Assembly: GCA_039815685.1 (NCBI GenBank)
Contig: JBCBYV010000006.1
Location: forward strand, 1 to 64,000
Direction of reading: 5' to 3'
DNA from: Thermohalobaculum sp039815685
GTDB lineage: Bacteria; Pseudomonadota; Alphaproteobacteria; Rhodobacterales; Rhodobacteraceae
Length of the DNA: 64,000 nt
Both the position numbers and the translations under genes were made by a program. The notes beneath the pieces were generated by a model. That model was not told where the DNA came from, did not search any database, and saw nothing but the letters and a program-made list of their open reading frames with translations. How positions within the stretch are numbered: position 1 is the first letter of the stretch; each line of letters opens with the position of its first letter. Positions 17,313 through 25,931 of the stretch are shown piece by piece.

Positions 17313-18503
17313 TCACTCCTCCCAGGCGTCGGCGAAGCGTTGGATGGCGGCATCGTCCGAGGGGTGGTCTAGCGTCAGCTTGAGCGCCTGCGGCTCCGCC
17401 TCGAGCGGGCGGGACCAGAGCGCGGCGAAGGCTTCGCCCAGCGGCTGGCCGTCATGGACGATGGCGCGCACGGTCTCGCAAATCGGCATCTCCACGCCCT
17501 TGCGGCGGGCGAGCGCGGTGGCGGCGATGGAGTTGCGCACGCCCTCGACCACTTTCTTCTGCCCGCCGAAGACCTCGTCACCGCGCCGGCCCTCGCCCAT
17601 CTCCACGCCATAGCTGAAATTGCGGCTCGAGGTGTTGGAGCAGGTGAGGGTCAGGTCACCGATGCCCGAAAGACCAGTGACCGTCTCGCGCCTGCCGCCC
17701 AGCGCCTCAGCCAGCGCCTTCATCTCGTCGAGACCGCGGGTGATGAGCGCCGCGCGGGTATTGGCAGCGAAGCCCGCGCCCGTCGCCATCCCGCAAGCGA
17801 TGGCGAGCACGTTCTTGACCGCGCCGCCGACCTCGACGCCCGTGAGGTCGTTGGAGACGTAAGGCCGGAAGCTTTCGGTCGTGAGCGAGACGGCCATGCG
17901 CGCGGCAAGCTGTTCGGCGCGGGCCTGATGCTCGCTGGTGAGGTCCGCATAGCGATCGAGATGGAACTCGCTGGCGACGGTCACGGCGGTGGGATCGCCG
18001 CGCGCCGTCTCATCCGCGAAGCTCGGGCCCGAAAGCGCGCCCACGGGGCGCCCGGGCGCCGCATCCGCGACCACATCGGCCATCAGAAACCCGGTGCCGT
18101 CCTCGATCCCCTTGGCGCAGACCACCACGGGGACTTTCGGTGCGAGCACCGTGTTCAGCCGCTCCGCCATCTCGCGCACGGTGCCGGAGGGCGTGACGAG
18201 CAGCACCGCCTCCGCCCCCGCGCAGGCAGCATGAAAATCATCCGTCGCCGTCAGCCGCTCGGGCATCGGAACATCGCCGAGATAGCGGCTGTTCCGGCGG
18301 TTCTGGTTGATATCGTCGACGACATCGCGCCGCCGCGCCCAGAGGTTCGTGTGCCGTCCGGCGCGCGAAGCAACGACCGACAGTGCCGTGCCCCAGGCAC
18401 CACCGCCGATCACCGCTATGGCGCGATAGGGCTTGGCCTCCAGCGGCGCACCGGGGACGGGGACCGGCGCCGGCTGGCCGGCCGTCATGTCGAAAGCGCT
18501 CAT
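17313..18503 (-). CDS. gpsA: NAD(P)+-dependent glycerol-3-phosphate dehydrogenase
   Basis: GpsA reduces dihydroxyacetone phosphate to sn-glycerol-3-phosphate in the cytoplasm, feeding phospholipid and, here, possibly glucosylglycerol synthesis. The 396-residue protein has the Rossmann motif AVIGGGAWGTALSVVASRAG after a 40-residue proline-rich extension, the signature VVCAKGIEDGTG, the catalytic lysine region GGAVKNVLAIACGMATG and GLSGIGDLTLTC. The start at 18503 has AGGGAG a few bases upstream. It is longer than usual (about 330 residues) owing to the N-terminal extension and an extra C-terminal segment after residue 360. It overlaps or abuts the phosphatase start and follows mrpG by 114 bases. 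Confidence 0.95.
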   Translation of the reverse strand: MSAFDMTAGQPAPVPVPGAPLEAKPYRAIAVIGGGAWGTALSVVASRAGRHTNLWARRRDVVDDINQNRRNSRYLGDVPMPERLTATDDFHAACAGAEAVLLVTPSGTVREMAERLNTVLAPKVPVVVCAKGIEDGTGFLMADVVADAAPGRPVGALSGPSFADETARGDPTAVTVASEFHLDRYADLTSEHQARAEQLAARMAVSLTTESFRPYVSNDLTGVEVGGAVKNVLAIACGMATGAGFAANTRAALITRGLDEMKALAEALGGRRETVTGLSGIGDLTLTCSNTSSRNFSYGVEMGEGRRGDEVFGGQKKVVEGVRNSIAATALARRKGVEMPICETVRAIVHDGQPLGEAFAALWSRPLEAEPQALKLTLDHPSDDAAIQRFADAWEE

Positions 18504-18617
18504 CGGCTCCCTCGATGCGGCAGTGGCAAAGATGAACTCATCGCGGTGGGAGGTAGGGCGGTCCCCGCCTCCGGGCAAATCGTCGCGCCTTCGCGGGCGC
18601 TCGTACCTACCCTCTGC

Positions 18618-18995
18618 TCAGTCCTGTTCGGCCGTACGGCGCGCCTCGGCGGCACCCTCCCGGAACGGTTCGCAATTGGTGTCGATGCCGGTGCCTTGCC
18701 AGATGGGCGCACCGGTGCGGAACGCGGCGCGGCCGATCAGATGCGAGCCCACGGGCGCCGTGATGATCATGAAGACCGAAACCAGGATCGACTTGACCAC
18801 GATCTCGAGCCCCGGAGCCGCGATGCAGAGCGCCAGCGCAATGAAGATGAGGCCGAGCGTGCCAGCCTTCGTCGCCGCATGCATGCGCAGATAGACGTCC
18901 TGGAACCGCACGAGCCCAAGCCCGGCGGCAAAGCAGAGGAGCCCGCCGGCGATAAGCGCGAGCGCCGCTAGGATTTCGAGCAGGGTCTCAAGCAT
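18618..18995 (-). CDS. mrpG: Na+/H+ antiporter subunit G
   Basis: The 125-residue MrpG subunit of the multi-subunit cation/proton antiporter, with three hydrophobic segments and the conserved GLVRFQDVYLRMHAATKAGT motif, then a hydrophilic tail. The start at 18995 overlaps the end of mrpF by eight bases and has a GGGGAG box upstream; a longer in-frame opening is not supported. It is the last gene of the mrpABCDEFG set and is followed by gpsA after 114 bases. Confidence 0.93.
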   Translation of the reverse strand: MLETLLEILAALALIAGGLLCFAAGLGLVRFQDVYLRMHAATKAGTLGLIFIALALCIAAPGLEIVVKSILVSVFMIITAPVGSHLIGRAAFRTGAPIWQGTGIDTNCEPFREGAAEARRTAEQD

Positions 18996-19377
18996 GGGAG
19001 CGCTCCCCATCGGTTGCGGCACCGTCCTCGGCCTCCGGCGCCGCGACGGGTTCGGGCTCGGGATCCGGCGCGGGTGGCTCATCCGCGCGCACGCGACGCT
19101 CGACATACCGCGCGAAGGCAACAGTGGAGAGGAACGAGATCAGCGCCAGTGCGATGGCGGCGTCGATATAGGCGGAGTTGCGGACAGCGACCGCGAAGAC
19201 CACCAGAAGCGCCGTGAGCTGCATCGACAGAAGATCGAGTGCCACGACGCGGTCGGGCAGCGTCTCTCCCTTCACGAGGCGCCAGACGGTGCAGAGGATC
19301 CCGGCCGCGATCAGGGTGCCGCAGATCGAGGTGCCCCAGGCAAGCGGGCCGTCGAAGAAGCCCCCAAGGATGTTCAT
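18988..19377 (-). CDS. mrpF: Na+/H+ antiporter subunit F
   Basis: A 129-residue MrpF subunit with three membrane segments and the family features RLVKGETLPDRVVALDLLSM and AYIDAAIALALISFLSTVAF. The C-terminal 35 residues are an acidic, proline-rich tail. It overlaps mrpE by four bases and mrpG by eight, so translation is coupled. MrpF is one of the small subunits needed for assembly of the antiporter. Confidence 0.93.
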   Translation of the reverse strand: MNILGGFFDGPLAWGTSICGTLIAAGILCTVWRLVKGETLPDRVVALDLLSMQLTALLVVFAVAVRNSAYIDAAIALALISFLSTVAFARYVERRVRADEPPAPDPEPEPVAAPEAEDGAATDGERSHA

Positions 19378-19712
19378 TGCGTGGCCCTCAGCACGACCTT
19401 CTCGATCCCGGCCTTGATTCCCTCATTCACGGCCTCCGTCCCCTCCTCGGCATACATCGAGTGGATCAGAAGATACTGCCGATCCGGGCTCACATCGACC
19501 GTCAGCGTACCCGGCGTCAACGTGATCAGATTACCGGTCAGCGTGATCTGCACATCCGTCCGCGCATCGAGCGGCAGGGCGTGGAACTTGGGGCTTATGT
19601 TGAGGCCTGGCGTCATGACCTCGACAAAGACGCGCCAGGCGGAGTTGAAGAGCTCGTAGAGGAAATAGATCACAAGCCAGACGATGTGCAGCGGCTTCAG
19701 GATGAGGCGCAT
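19374..19712 (-). CDS. mrpE: Na+/H+ antiporter subunit E
   Basis: A short 112-residue MrpE subunit (family members are usually near 160). It has one clear N-terminal membrane segment with the conserved LVIYFLYELFNSAWRVF and the soluble domain motif NLITLTPGTLTVDV followed by YLLIHSMYAEEG. A GGAGG-containing site precedes the start at 19712, three bases after the mrpD stop codon. Confidence 0.92.
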   Translation of the reverse strand: MRLILKPLHIVWLVIYFLYELFNSAWRVFVEVMTPGLNISPKFHALPLDARTDVQITLTGNLITLTPGTLTVDVSPDRQYLLIHSMYAEEGTEAVNEGIKAGIEKVVLRATQ

Positions 19713-19715
19713 GGG

Positions 19716-21200
19716 TCACTGACCTCCGAGCACGGTGCCGAGATAGGGCGCTGGGTCGAGCAGGCCGCCGGCAGCACCATCCGCCAGCGCGAAGAAATTG
19801 CCGGGCCAGAGGCTGATGGCCAGCGTCACGACGGCCAGCAGCATGACTGGCACCACCAGCAGCCGATGGGGATAGCACGCGGGCACGGCATCGCCCTCGA
19901 GCCCGGGCCGCGGCTGCCAGAAGGCGGCAACGAAGACCCGGCCGAGATAGAAGAAGGTGAGCACGGAGGCGAGCAGGATCAACGCCCCGAAGATGAAGTC
20001 CCCCGCCTCGAAACTCGCCCGGATCATCAGGAACTTCGCCCAGAAGCCCGAGAAGGGCGGAACGCCGATCAGGCTCAGCATCGGAATGAGGAACAGGATG
20101 CCGAGCCACGGGCCCGCGGTCCAGAGGCCGCCGAGCCGGTCTAACCGCTCGGATCCGCACTCCCGCCCAATGAGGCCGCCCAGCAGGATCAGCCCCATCA
20201 TCGCCGGGATGTGGTGGAAGAAGTAGAAGATGGCACCGGCAAGCGCGAGCTTCGTCCCGATGGCGAGGCCGAGGGTCATCACACCGATCTGGCTCACGAT
20301 GTGAAAGGAGAAGATGCGCCGCATCTCCCCCTCCGCCGCCGCCCCGATCGCACCGAGCGCGATGGTGAAGCCGGCAGCGACGAGGAGCGCGGTGGCCACC
20401 ACCTCATTCCCCGGGTCGAAAATAAGCGTGAAGACGCGCAGCAGCGAGTAGACGCCCACCTTGGTCAGCAGCGCGGAGAAGAGCGCCGAGGTGGCCGCGG
20501 CCGGCGTGTGATAGGATGCGGGCAGCCAAAAGAAGACCGGGAAGAGCGCTGCCTTGGCGGCGAAGGCGAAGAGCAGCATGCCCGCCGCCCCCATCACCGC
20601 CGTCTCGTCCATCCGCCCCTGCAGCTTCTCCCCCAGATCCGCCATGTTGAGCGTGCCCGCCGTGCCGTAGAGGAGCCCGACGCCAGTTAGGAACGCGATG
20701 GTGCCGACGAGGTTGAGCGCGACGTATTTCATCGCGCCGTCCATCTGCCGCCGCCCGCCGCCGATGACGAGCAGGCCGAAGGACGAGATCAGCATGACCT
20801 CGAACCAGACATAAAGGTTGAAGAGGTCGCCCGTCAGGAACGCGCCACAGACCCCGCCGGTCATCGAGTGGGCGAGGGCATGGAAGCCGAGCCGATCGGT
20901 CGCCTCGTCGACCTCGACCGTCGCGAACATGAGGGCCGTGAAGGCGGCGATGCCGGCGATCAGCACCATGGCGCCCGAGAGCGTGTCGGCCGCGAGCGTG
21001 ATGCCGTAGGGCGCGGCCCAGCCACCCATCTGTGCGGCCATCGGACCGTTCGCCACAGTCGAGGCCAGAATCGTAGCACCCACGATCACCAGCACCCCGG
21101 CCGAGATCACGGACAGCAACTTGTGCACCGGATGGCGCCGCAGCAGGAACAGCAGGATCGCCGTGCCGAGCGGCAGCAGGATGGGGGTGGCCAGAAGCAT
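19716..21200 (-). CDS. mrpD: Na+/H+ antiporter subunit D
   Basis: MrpD is a 494-residue polytopic subunit related to the proton-translocating NuoM/NuoN subunits of complex I. About fourteen hydrophobic segments are visible, with the conserved ALMFATVEVDEATDR, FFWLPASYHTPAAATSALFS and FHIVSQIGVMTLGL regions. The start overlaps the mrpC stop as TGATG, indicating coupling. Together with MrpA it forms the two large ion-translocating subunits. Confidence 0.95.
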   Translation of the reverse strand: MLLATPILLPLGTAILLFLLRRHPVHKLLSVISAGVLVIVGATILASTVANGPMAAQMGGWAAPYGITLAADTLSGAMVLIAGIAAFTALMFATVEVDEATDRLGFHALAHSMTGGVCGAFLTGDLFNLYVWFEVMLISSFGLLVIGGGRRQMDGAMKYVALNLVGTIAFLTGVGLLYGTAGTLNMADLGEKLQGRMDETAVMGAAGMLLFAFAAKAALFPVFFWLPASYHTPAAATSALFSALLTKVGVYSLLRVFTLIFDPGNEVVATALLVAAGFTIALGAIGAAAEGEMRRIFSFHIVSQIGVMTLGLAIGTKLALAGAIFYFFHHIPAMMGLILLGGLIGRECGSERLDRLGGLWTAGPWLGILFLIPMLSLIGVPPFSGFWAKFLMIRASFEAGDFIFGALILLASVLTFFYLGRVFVAAFWQPRPGLEGDAVPACYPHRLLVVPVMLLAVVTLAISLWPGNFFALADGAAGGLLDPAPYLGTVLGGQ

Positions 21201-21589
21201 CAGCGAAGCTCCGGGTCGAGCGTCGCGGGGCGGTCCGCATCTTCGGGTTCGGCGTCGCGCATGCCGCCGCTATCCGCCGTCCCGAACTCTGCATAAGTGC
21301 GGAGCACGAGGCTGAGCGAGAAGACGAACAACCCGAAGCCGATCACGATTGCCGTCAGGATCAGCGCCTGCGGCAGGGAGTTGGCGACATCGCCCGCAAC
21401 GGTGTCCGCGCCCTCCGGCACCAGCGCGGGCAGGCCATGCGTCATGCGCCCGGCGGCAAAGATCGCAAGATTGGCGGCGTTCGAGATGAGCACCAGCCCG
21501 AAGAGGAACCGGATGAGGTTCGAGGACATCATCAGATAGGCACCGCAGGCCACGAGAAAGCCGATCAGGATGGCGAGGGCTTCTTCCAT
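21200..21589 (-). CDS. mrpC: Na+/H+ antiporter subunit C
   Basis: A 129-residue NuoK-like MrpC subunit with three membrane helices (MEEALAILIGFLVACGAYLM at the start) and the conserved NAANLAIFAAG and DVANSLPQALILTAIVIGF motifs. Its start overlaps the mrpB stop and its stop overlaps the mrpD start, both as TGATG. An in-frame upstream extension across mrpB is only an open frame and is not the true start. Confidence 0.93.
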   Translation of the reverse strand: MEEALAILIGFLVACGAYLMMSSNLIRFLFGLVLISNAANLAIFAAGRMTHGLPALVPEGADTVAGDVANSLPQALILTAIVIGFGLFVFSLSLVLRTYAEFGTADSGGMRDAEPEDADRPATLDPELR

Positions 21590-22047
21590 CAGTCTTTCTC
21601 CCCCGGCTTGCCGTAGAGCGCGGAGAGGATCGCGGATTCGAGCGTGAAGAGCATGCCCGTCACCCCGCCGACGACCACCAGAAACACACCGGTGTCGAAG
21701 AGCAGGATCGAGCCGAAGGGTTTCAGCGAGACGCCGAAGAGGTACTGGTCCTTCAACGGCCAGACACCCGCCAGCACGGATCCTTCGGCAAGATAACCCC
21801 AGACCGCCGCCGTTACCGCGCAGGCGAGGCCGACGGCGGCGATCGCCAGCGGTTCGACCGGCAGGAACCGGCGCGCCCGCTCGAGCCCCGACGCCTTTTC
21901 CATCAGCGCAAGGGCCGTCGCCGCAACAAGGCCGCCGATGAAGCCGCCGCCGGGCGCGTTGTGCCCGCGCCAGAGGATGTAGATCGAGAAGAGGAAGAGG
22001 AGCGGCGCGATTACGCGGGTCGCGGTCGAGAGGATGATCGAATTCAT
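21589..22047 (-). CDS. mrpB: Na+/H+ antiporter subunit B
   Basis: A 152-residue MrpB subunit with four hydrophobic segments and the family motif RGHNAPGGGFIGGLVAATAL plus LLFDTGVFLVVVGGVTGML. It overlaps mrpA by four bases and mrpC by one, consistent with ordered co-translation of the complex. Confidence 0.94.
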   Translation of the reverse strand: MNSIILSTATRVIAPLLFLFSIYILWRGHNAPGGGFIGGLVAATALALMEKASGLERARRFLPVEPLAIAAVGLACAVTAAVWGYLAEGSVLAGVWPLKDQYLFGVSLKPFGSILLFDTGVFLVVVGGVTGMLFTLESAILSALYGKPGEKD

Positions 22048-24557
22048 GAGCGTCCCTCCGACGCGCCGCTGCCGCCAGTGCCGACATCGCCGCCATTGCC
22101 GCCCGCCGCTGCGCTGCGCACCGGCGCCCTTGGTCCCGCGGTCAGTGCGGCGACCGCGCCGATGGAGGCGATCACGATGACCGCGATCTCACCCAGCGTA
22201 TCGAGCGCCCGAAAGTCGACCAGGATCACGTTGACGATGTTCTGCCCAAAGGCTTCGGGCGCCGATTTCTGCTCGAAGAACTCGGTCAGCTGCAGGTCGA
22301 GCGGGGTGCCGAGGACCGAGATGATGACGATGGTGACGCCCAGGCCCACCGCGGCGGCGATACCGGCATCGCCCACACGGAACCCTTTGCGCTCCGGCGT
22401 TCGCGGCAGGCGCAGGAGGGCGATGGCGAGGAAGATGACGACCAGGATCTCGATCATCAGCTGCGTCATCGCCACGTCGATCGCGCCGAAAAGCACGAAG
22501 ATCATCGAGATGCCGGTGCCGACGACGCCGAGCGCAGTAATCGCCATGAAGCGCGACCGGGTGATCACCACGACCAGCGTGCCGACGATGATCATGAAGA
22601 GCGTCACATAGTCGATGAGCGGCAGATCGAAGCGCGGCGTCGGCCGGTTCCCGCCCGAGGACGCGACCGCACCCCAGAGCACCACCGCAAGCGCGATGAA
22701 GGTGATGCGCATATATCCCTCGAGCGCGCCGGTCTGCACACGTGCCATTACGCCCGAACAGAAGCGCTGCAACCCGGCGAGCACCTCGTCATAGGTGCGA
22801 TCCGCGCTTCGCAGGCTGTCCTGCTCGGCGCCGGCGAGGCCGACCCGGATGGCCCGCGCATTCAGGTAGAAAAGCGCGCCCAGCGCAAAGGTGCAGAGGC
22901 TGAGGAGCAGGGCCGCATTGAAGCCATGCCAAAGTGCTAGATGCGGGTCGCCTATGTCGCGGCCGAGGATGCTGCTCGCAACAGGGCCCACGATGCCCCA
23001 GCCCAGGGGGCCTGCCCCCAGCCCGAAGAGAAGCCCGAGCACGGCGAGGATCATCGGTCCCGACCACATCTCCCATGGTGGATCGGCCGCGGGCTTGGGG
23101 CTGAGCTGCGGTCCGCGATGGAACGGCTTGAAGGCGACGAGACCGCCTACCGCCACCATCATCGCATTCGCCGCCAGCGCGGCCCCGGTCACGAGCACGG
23201 GCTCCGTCGCGACCTTCAGCGCGCCCTCGTACATCACTTCCTTCCCAAGAAAGCCGACGAAGGGCATCACGCCGGCCATCGAAAGGGCGGCAAGGGCGGC
23301 CATCCACATGGTGATCGGCATGGCCTTGGCCAGGCCACCGAGCGCATCGACCTCCCGCGTCCCCGCCTTCTTGTCGAGACAGCCGACCATAAGGAAGAGC
23401 GAGGCCTTGTAGAGCGCGTGCACGACCAGGAAGAGCGCAGCACCGATCACTGCCTTCTCGGTCCCGCCGCCGAGGAACATCACGAGCGTGCCGAGCCCCA
23501 TGACGGTCGTGTGGGCCAACATGAGCTTGAGATCGGTCTGGCGCAGCGCCCAGATCGCACCGATCAGCATCGTGGTCGCACCAAAGAGCGTCAGGATCCA
23601 GAACCAGGCTTCGGTGCCGCCAAGCGCCGGGGTGAAGCGCATCAGCAGATAGACACCAGCCTTCACCATGGTGGCGGAGTGCAGATAGGCCGAGACGGGT
23701 GTCGGGGCCGCCATCGCCCCCGGCAACCAGAAATGGAACGGGAACTGCGCGGACTTGGTGAAGGCCGCGAGCAGCACGAGCAGCAATACCGGTGCATATA
23801 GCGCGCTGTCGCGGAGGGCATCGCCCTGCCCGTTTATGTCCGAGATGAGGTAGCTGCCGGCAAAGTCTCCGAGCAGGATGAGCGCACCGAGCAGCGCGAG
23901 CCCACCCATGCCCGTAACCAGCAACGCCTGCAGCGCGGACCGCCGCGAGTTCGGCTTCTGATAGTCGAAACCGACGAGCAGGAAGGAGGTGACCGTCGTC
24001 CCCTCCCAAAAGAGGAACAGCGTGACGATGTCGTCCGCGAGCACCAGCCCGACCATCGAGACGCCGAAGAGGAAGAGCAGCGTCAGGAGACGCCCGACCC
24101 GCGGATCGGTCCGGAAATACCCGGCGGTATAGAGAAAGACGAGACTGCCGATCCCCGTGATCAGCAGCGCGAAGACGAGCCCCAACCCATCGATCCGGAA
24201 GGCGAACGCGATATCGAGCGCCGAGATCCAGGGCCAGCTCGCCGAGAAGACGCTGCCTCCCACGACACCCGGCAGGAAGGTGAGGAAGAAGAGGAAGGAG
24301 AGCAGCGCCACGACGCTCGGCGCATAAAGGAGCCAGGTCGAAAACTGCGGGTTCTTCTCCAAGAGCGTCCGGACGGGATGAAACGGCATCGGCTTCGTGC
24401 CGATCGGCCATGGCATCCCTCCAGCCACCCCGCGACCGAGCGGATCCGGGGCGGTGAGTGGCGTCGTCCCCGCGGGCATACTCGCATCAGGCACCGGATC
24501 GGTGCGGGCGGCGACGGGATGTCCACCAGCGGGAGTTGTGGCCTCGCTCTCCTGCAT
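22044..24557 (-). CDS. mrpA: Na+/H+ antiporter subunit A
   Basis: The largest Mrp subunit, 837 residues, related to NuoL, with a C-terminal MrpB-like extension (from about residue 600: VTLFMIIVGTLVVVITRSRF onward, ending in VDFRALDTLGEIAVI). Conserved features include LFLFWEGTTVTSFLLVGFDY, FHFWLPGAMAAPTPVSAYLH and ALYKASLFLMVG. It carries a polar N-terminal extension of about 60 residues before the first helix. The start at 24557 has GGAG five bases upstream; a longer in-frame ATG at 24638 is less likely. It is the first gene of the block that runs through ggpS. Confidence 0.94.
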   Translation of the reverse strand: MQESEATTPAGGHPVAARTDPVPDASMPAGTTPLTAPDPLGRGVAGGMPWPIGTKPMPFHPVRTLLEKNPQFSTWLLYAPSVVALLSFLFFLTFLPGVVGGSVFSASWPWISALDIAFAFRIDGLGLVFALLITGIGSLVFLYTAGYFRTDPRVGRLLTLLFLFGVSMVGLVLADDIVTLFLFWEGTTVTSFLLVGFDYQKPNSRRSALQALLVTGMGGLALLGALILLGDFAGSYLISDINGQGDALRDSALYAPVLLLVLLAAFTKSAQFPFHFWLPGAMAAPTPVSAYLHSATMVKAGVYLLMRFTPALGGTEAWFWILTLFGATTMLIGAIWALRQTDLKLMLAHTTVMGLGTLVMFLGGGTEKAVIGAALFLVVHALYKASLFLMVGCLDKKAGTREVDALGGLAKAMPITMWMAALAALSMAGVMPFVGFLGKEVMYEGALKVATEPVLVTGAALAANAMMVAVGGLVAFKPFHRGPQLSPKPAADPPWEMWSGPMILAVLGLLFGLGAGPLGWGIVGPVASSILGRDIGDPHLALWHGFNAALLLSLCTFALGALFYLNARAIRVGLAGAEQDSLRSADRTYDEVLAGLQRFCSGVMARVQTGALEGYMRITFIALAVVLWGAVASSGGNRPTPRFDLPLIDYVTLFMIIVGTLVVVITRSRFMAITALGVVGTGISMIFVLFGAIDVAMTQLMIEILVVIFLAIALLRLPRTPERKGFRVGDAGIAAAVGLGVTIVIISVLGTPLDLQLTEFFEQKSAPEAFGQNIVNVILVDFRALDTLGEIAVIVIASIGAVAALTAGPRAPVRSAAAGGNGGDVGTGGSGASEGRS

Positions 24558-24784
24558 CGTCGCTCCGCGATTCTTTTCTGGAGGCCCGCCTCGGGGACAG
24601 GGGAGGCGCGGCGAAGTGTCGGCAGGACCATAATCCAATTGTCGCAGTTGGCCAGAGCGGCATCAGAACAAAACGCGTATAGGACGCGACCTGCAACCGT
24701 AGTAAGCTGCCGAGGAACATGCAGGCGGGATCGACGCCCAGCGACCCGCGCTGGCGCCGATGTTCCTTCACTGATCGACTTCTG
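24558..24784 (-). promoter_or_regulatory. Probable promoter region of the mrp–ggpS block
   Basis: This 227-base gap lies between accA and mrpA, both on the minus strand. It is the only sizeable gap upstream of mrpA and so the likely place for its promoter. No convincing sigma-70 hexamers or operator were identified by eye. Confidence 0.4.
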
Positions 24785-25750
24785 TCACGTCAGGCTGCGG
24801 TCGCCCATCGCCAGAAACTTCTGCCGCCGATCCGCCCTCAGCGTCGCTGGATCAAGACCGTCCAACTCCGCCAGCAGCGCGGCAATCGCATCGCCGGTGG
24901 CCTCGACCGCCTTCTCGGGCGCGCGCTGCGCCCCACCGACGGGCTCCTCGATCACCCGGTCGACGACGCCAAGGGTCTCGAGATCGCTCGCCGTCAGCCG
25001 CAGGGCCTGCGCCGCCTCCCGCATCTTCTCGGCATTCTTCCACAGGATCGAAGCACAGCCCTCAGGCGAGATCACGGAATAGACGGCATGCTCGAGCATC
25101 GCGACCCGGTTCGCCGTGGCGAGCGCTACCGCGCCGCCCGAGCCTCCCTCCCCGATGATGACCGAGACGAAGGGCGTGCCAAGGGCGAGGCACTTCTCCG
25201 TCGCCCGCGCGATAGCCTCTGCCTGGCCCCGCTCCTCCGCCCCCTTGCCGGGATAGGCGCCCGGCGTGTCGACGAGGCTGATCAGCGGGAGATGGAAGCG
25301 GTGCGCGAGGTCCATCAGGCGCACGGCCTTGCGATACCCCTCGGGCCGCGCCATGCCGAAATTCCGCTCGAGCCGGGTGCGGGTGTCAGCCCCCTTCTCA
25401 TGGCCAAGCACCACCACAGGCAGGTCGCGAAACCGGGCGAGACCGCCAACGATGGCATGGTCCTCCGCGAAATTCCGATCACCCGCGAGCGGCGTGTAGT
25501 CGTTGAAGAGACCGCGGATGTAGTCGAGCGCATGCGGCCGGCCGGGGTGCCGCGCCACCTGGCATTTCTGCCAGGGGCTGAGATCCTTGTAGAGGCTCTC
25601 GAGCATGGCATCGGCACGCGCTTCGAGCCGGCCGGCCTCCTCGGCCACCTCGAGCTCGGGGCTCTGATCGACGAGGGCCCGAAGCTCTTGCGCCTTGCCA
25701 GCGAGCTCCGCCACACCCTTCTCGAAATCGAGGAAGTTCTGCTTCTGCAT
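24785..25750 (-). CDS. accA: Acetyl-CoA carboxylase carboxyltransferase subunit alpha
   Basis: AccA, with AccD, transfers the carboxyl group from biotin-carrier protein to acetyl-CoA, giving malonyl-CoA for fatty acid synthesis. The 321-residue protein shows the full family pattern: N-terminal coiled-coil-like region FLDFEKGVAELAGKAQELRA, TPLAGDRNFAEDHAIVGGLA, the carboxyltransferase core PLISLVDTPGAYPGKGAEER and SVIIGEGGSGGAVAL, then VYSVISPEGCASILWK. The length is normal. The upstream gap contains a copy of a 70-bp dispersed repeat next to mcl1. Confidence 0.96.
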   Translation of the reverse strand: MQKQNFLDFEKGVAELAGKAQELRALVDQSPELEVAEEAGRLEARADAMLESLYKDLSPWQKCQVARHPGRPHALDYIRGLFNDYTPLAGDRNFAEDHAIVGGLARFRDLPVVVLGHEKGADTRTRLERNFGMARPEGYRKAVRLMDLAHRFHLPLISLVDTPGAYPGKGAEERGQAEAIARATEKCLALGTPFVSVIIGEGGSGGAVALATANRVAMLEHAVYSVISPEGCASILWKNAEKMREAAQALRLTASDLETLGVVDRVIEEPVGGAQRAPEKAVEATGDAIAALLAELDGLDPATLRADRRQKFLAMGDRSLT

Positions 25751-25855
25751 GCGCCGTCACATGGCCCATCGCAGGGCGCGTTGCAATGTCTGCCAACCAA
25801 CCGCCGACCGCCAAGCCACGGGGGCCTTGATGCGGGGTCTTCATGCGGGGGGCGT

Positions 25856-25926
25856 TGGCTGGCGGGTGGGCCGCTGAGGGCGCGCAGCGGCCGAAGTCGG
25901 GGCGCCCGTCAGACCGCCCCCCACCG
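25856..25926. repeat. Dispersed ~70-bp repeat, copy 1 (downstream of mcl1)
   Basis: This segment is almost identical to 39064-39133 and resembles 50076-50142. It starts TGGCTGGCGGGTGGGCCGCT and carries a hairpin-forming core (GGCCGCT pairing with AGCGGCC on the minus strand). It lies immediately after the stop of mcl1 as transcribed. Confidence 0.75.
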
Positions 25927-25931
25927 CCGCA

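Noticed and set aside
18585..18600. A 5-bp hairpin between mrpG and gpsA as a terminator
   Set aside because: The stem is short and no T-run follows on the minus strand, so it does not argue against read-through.
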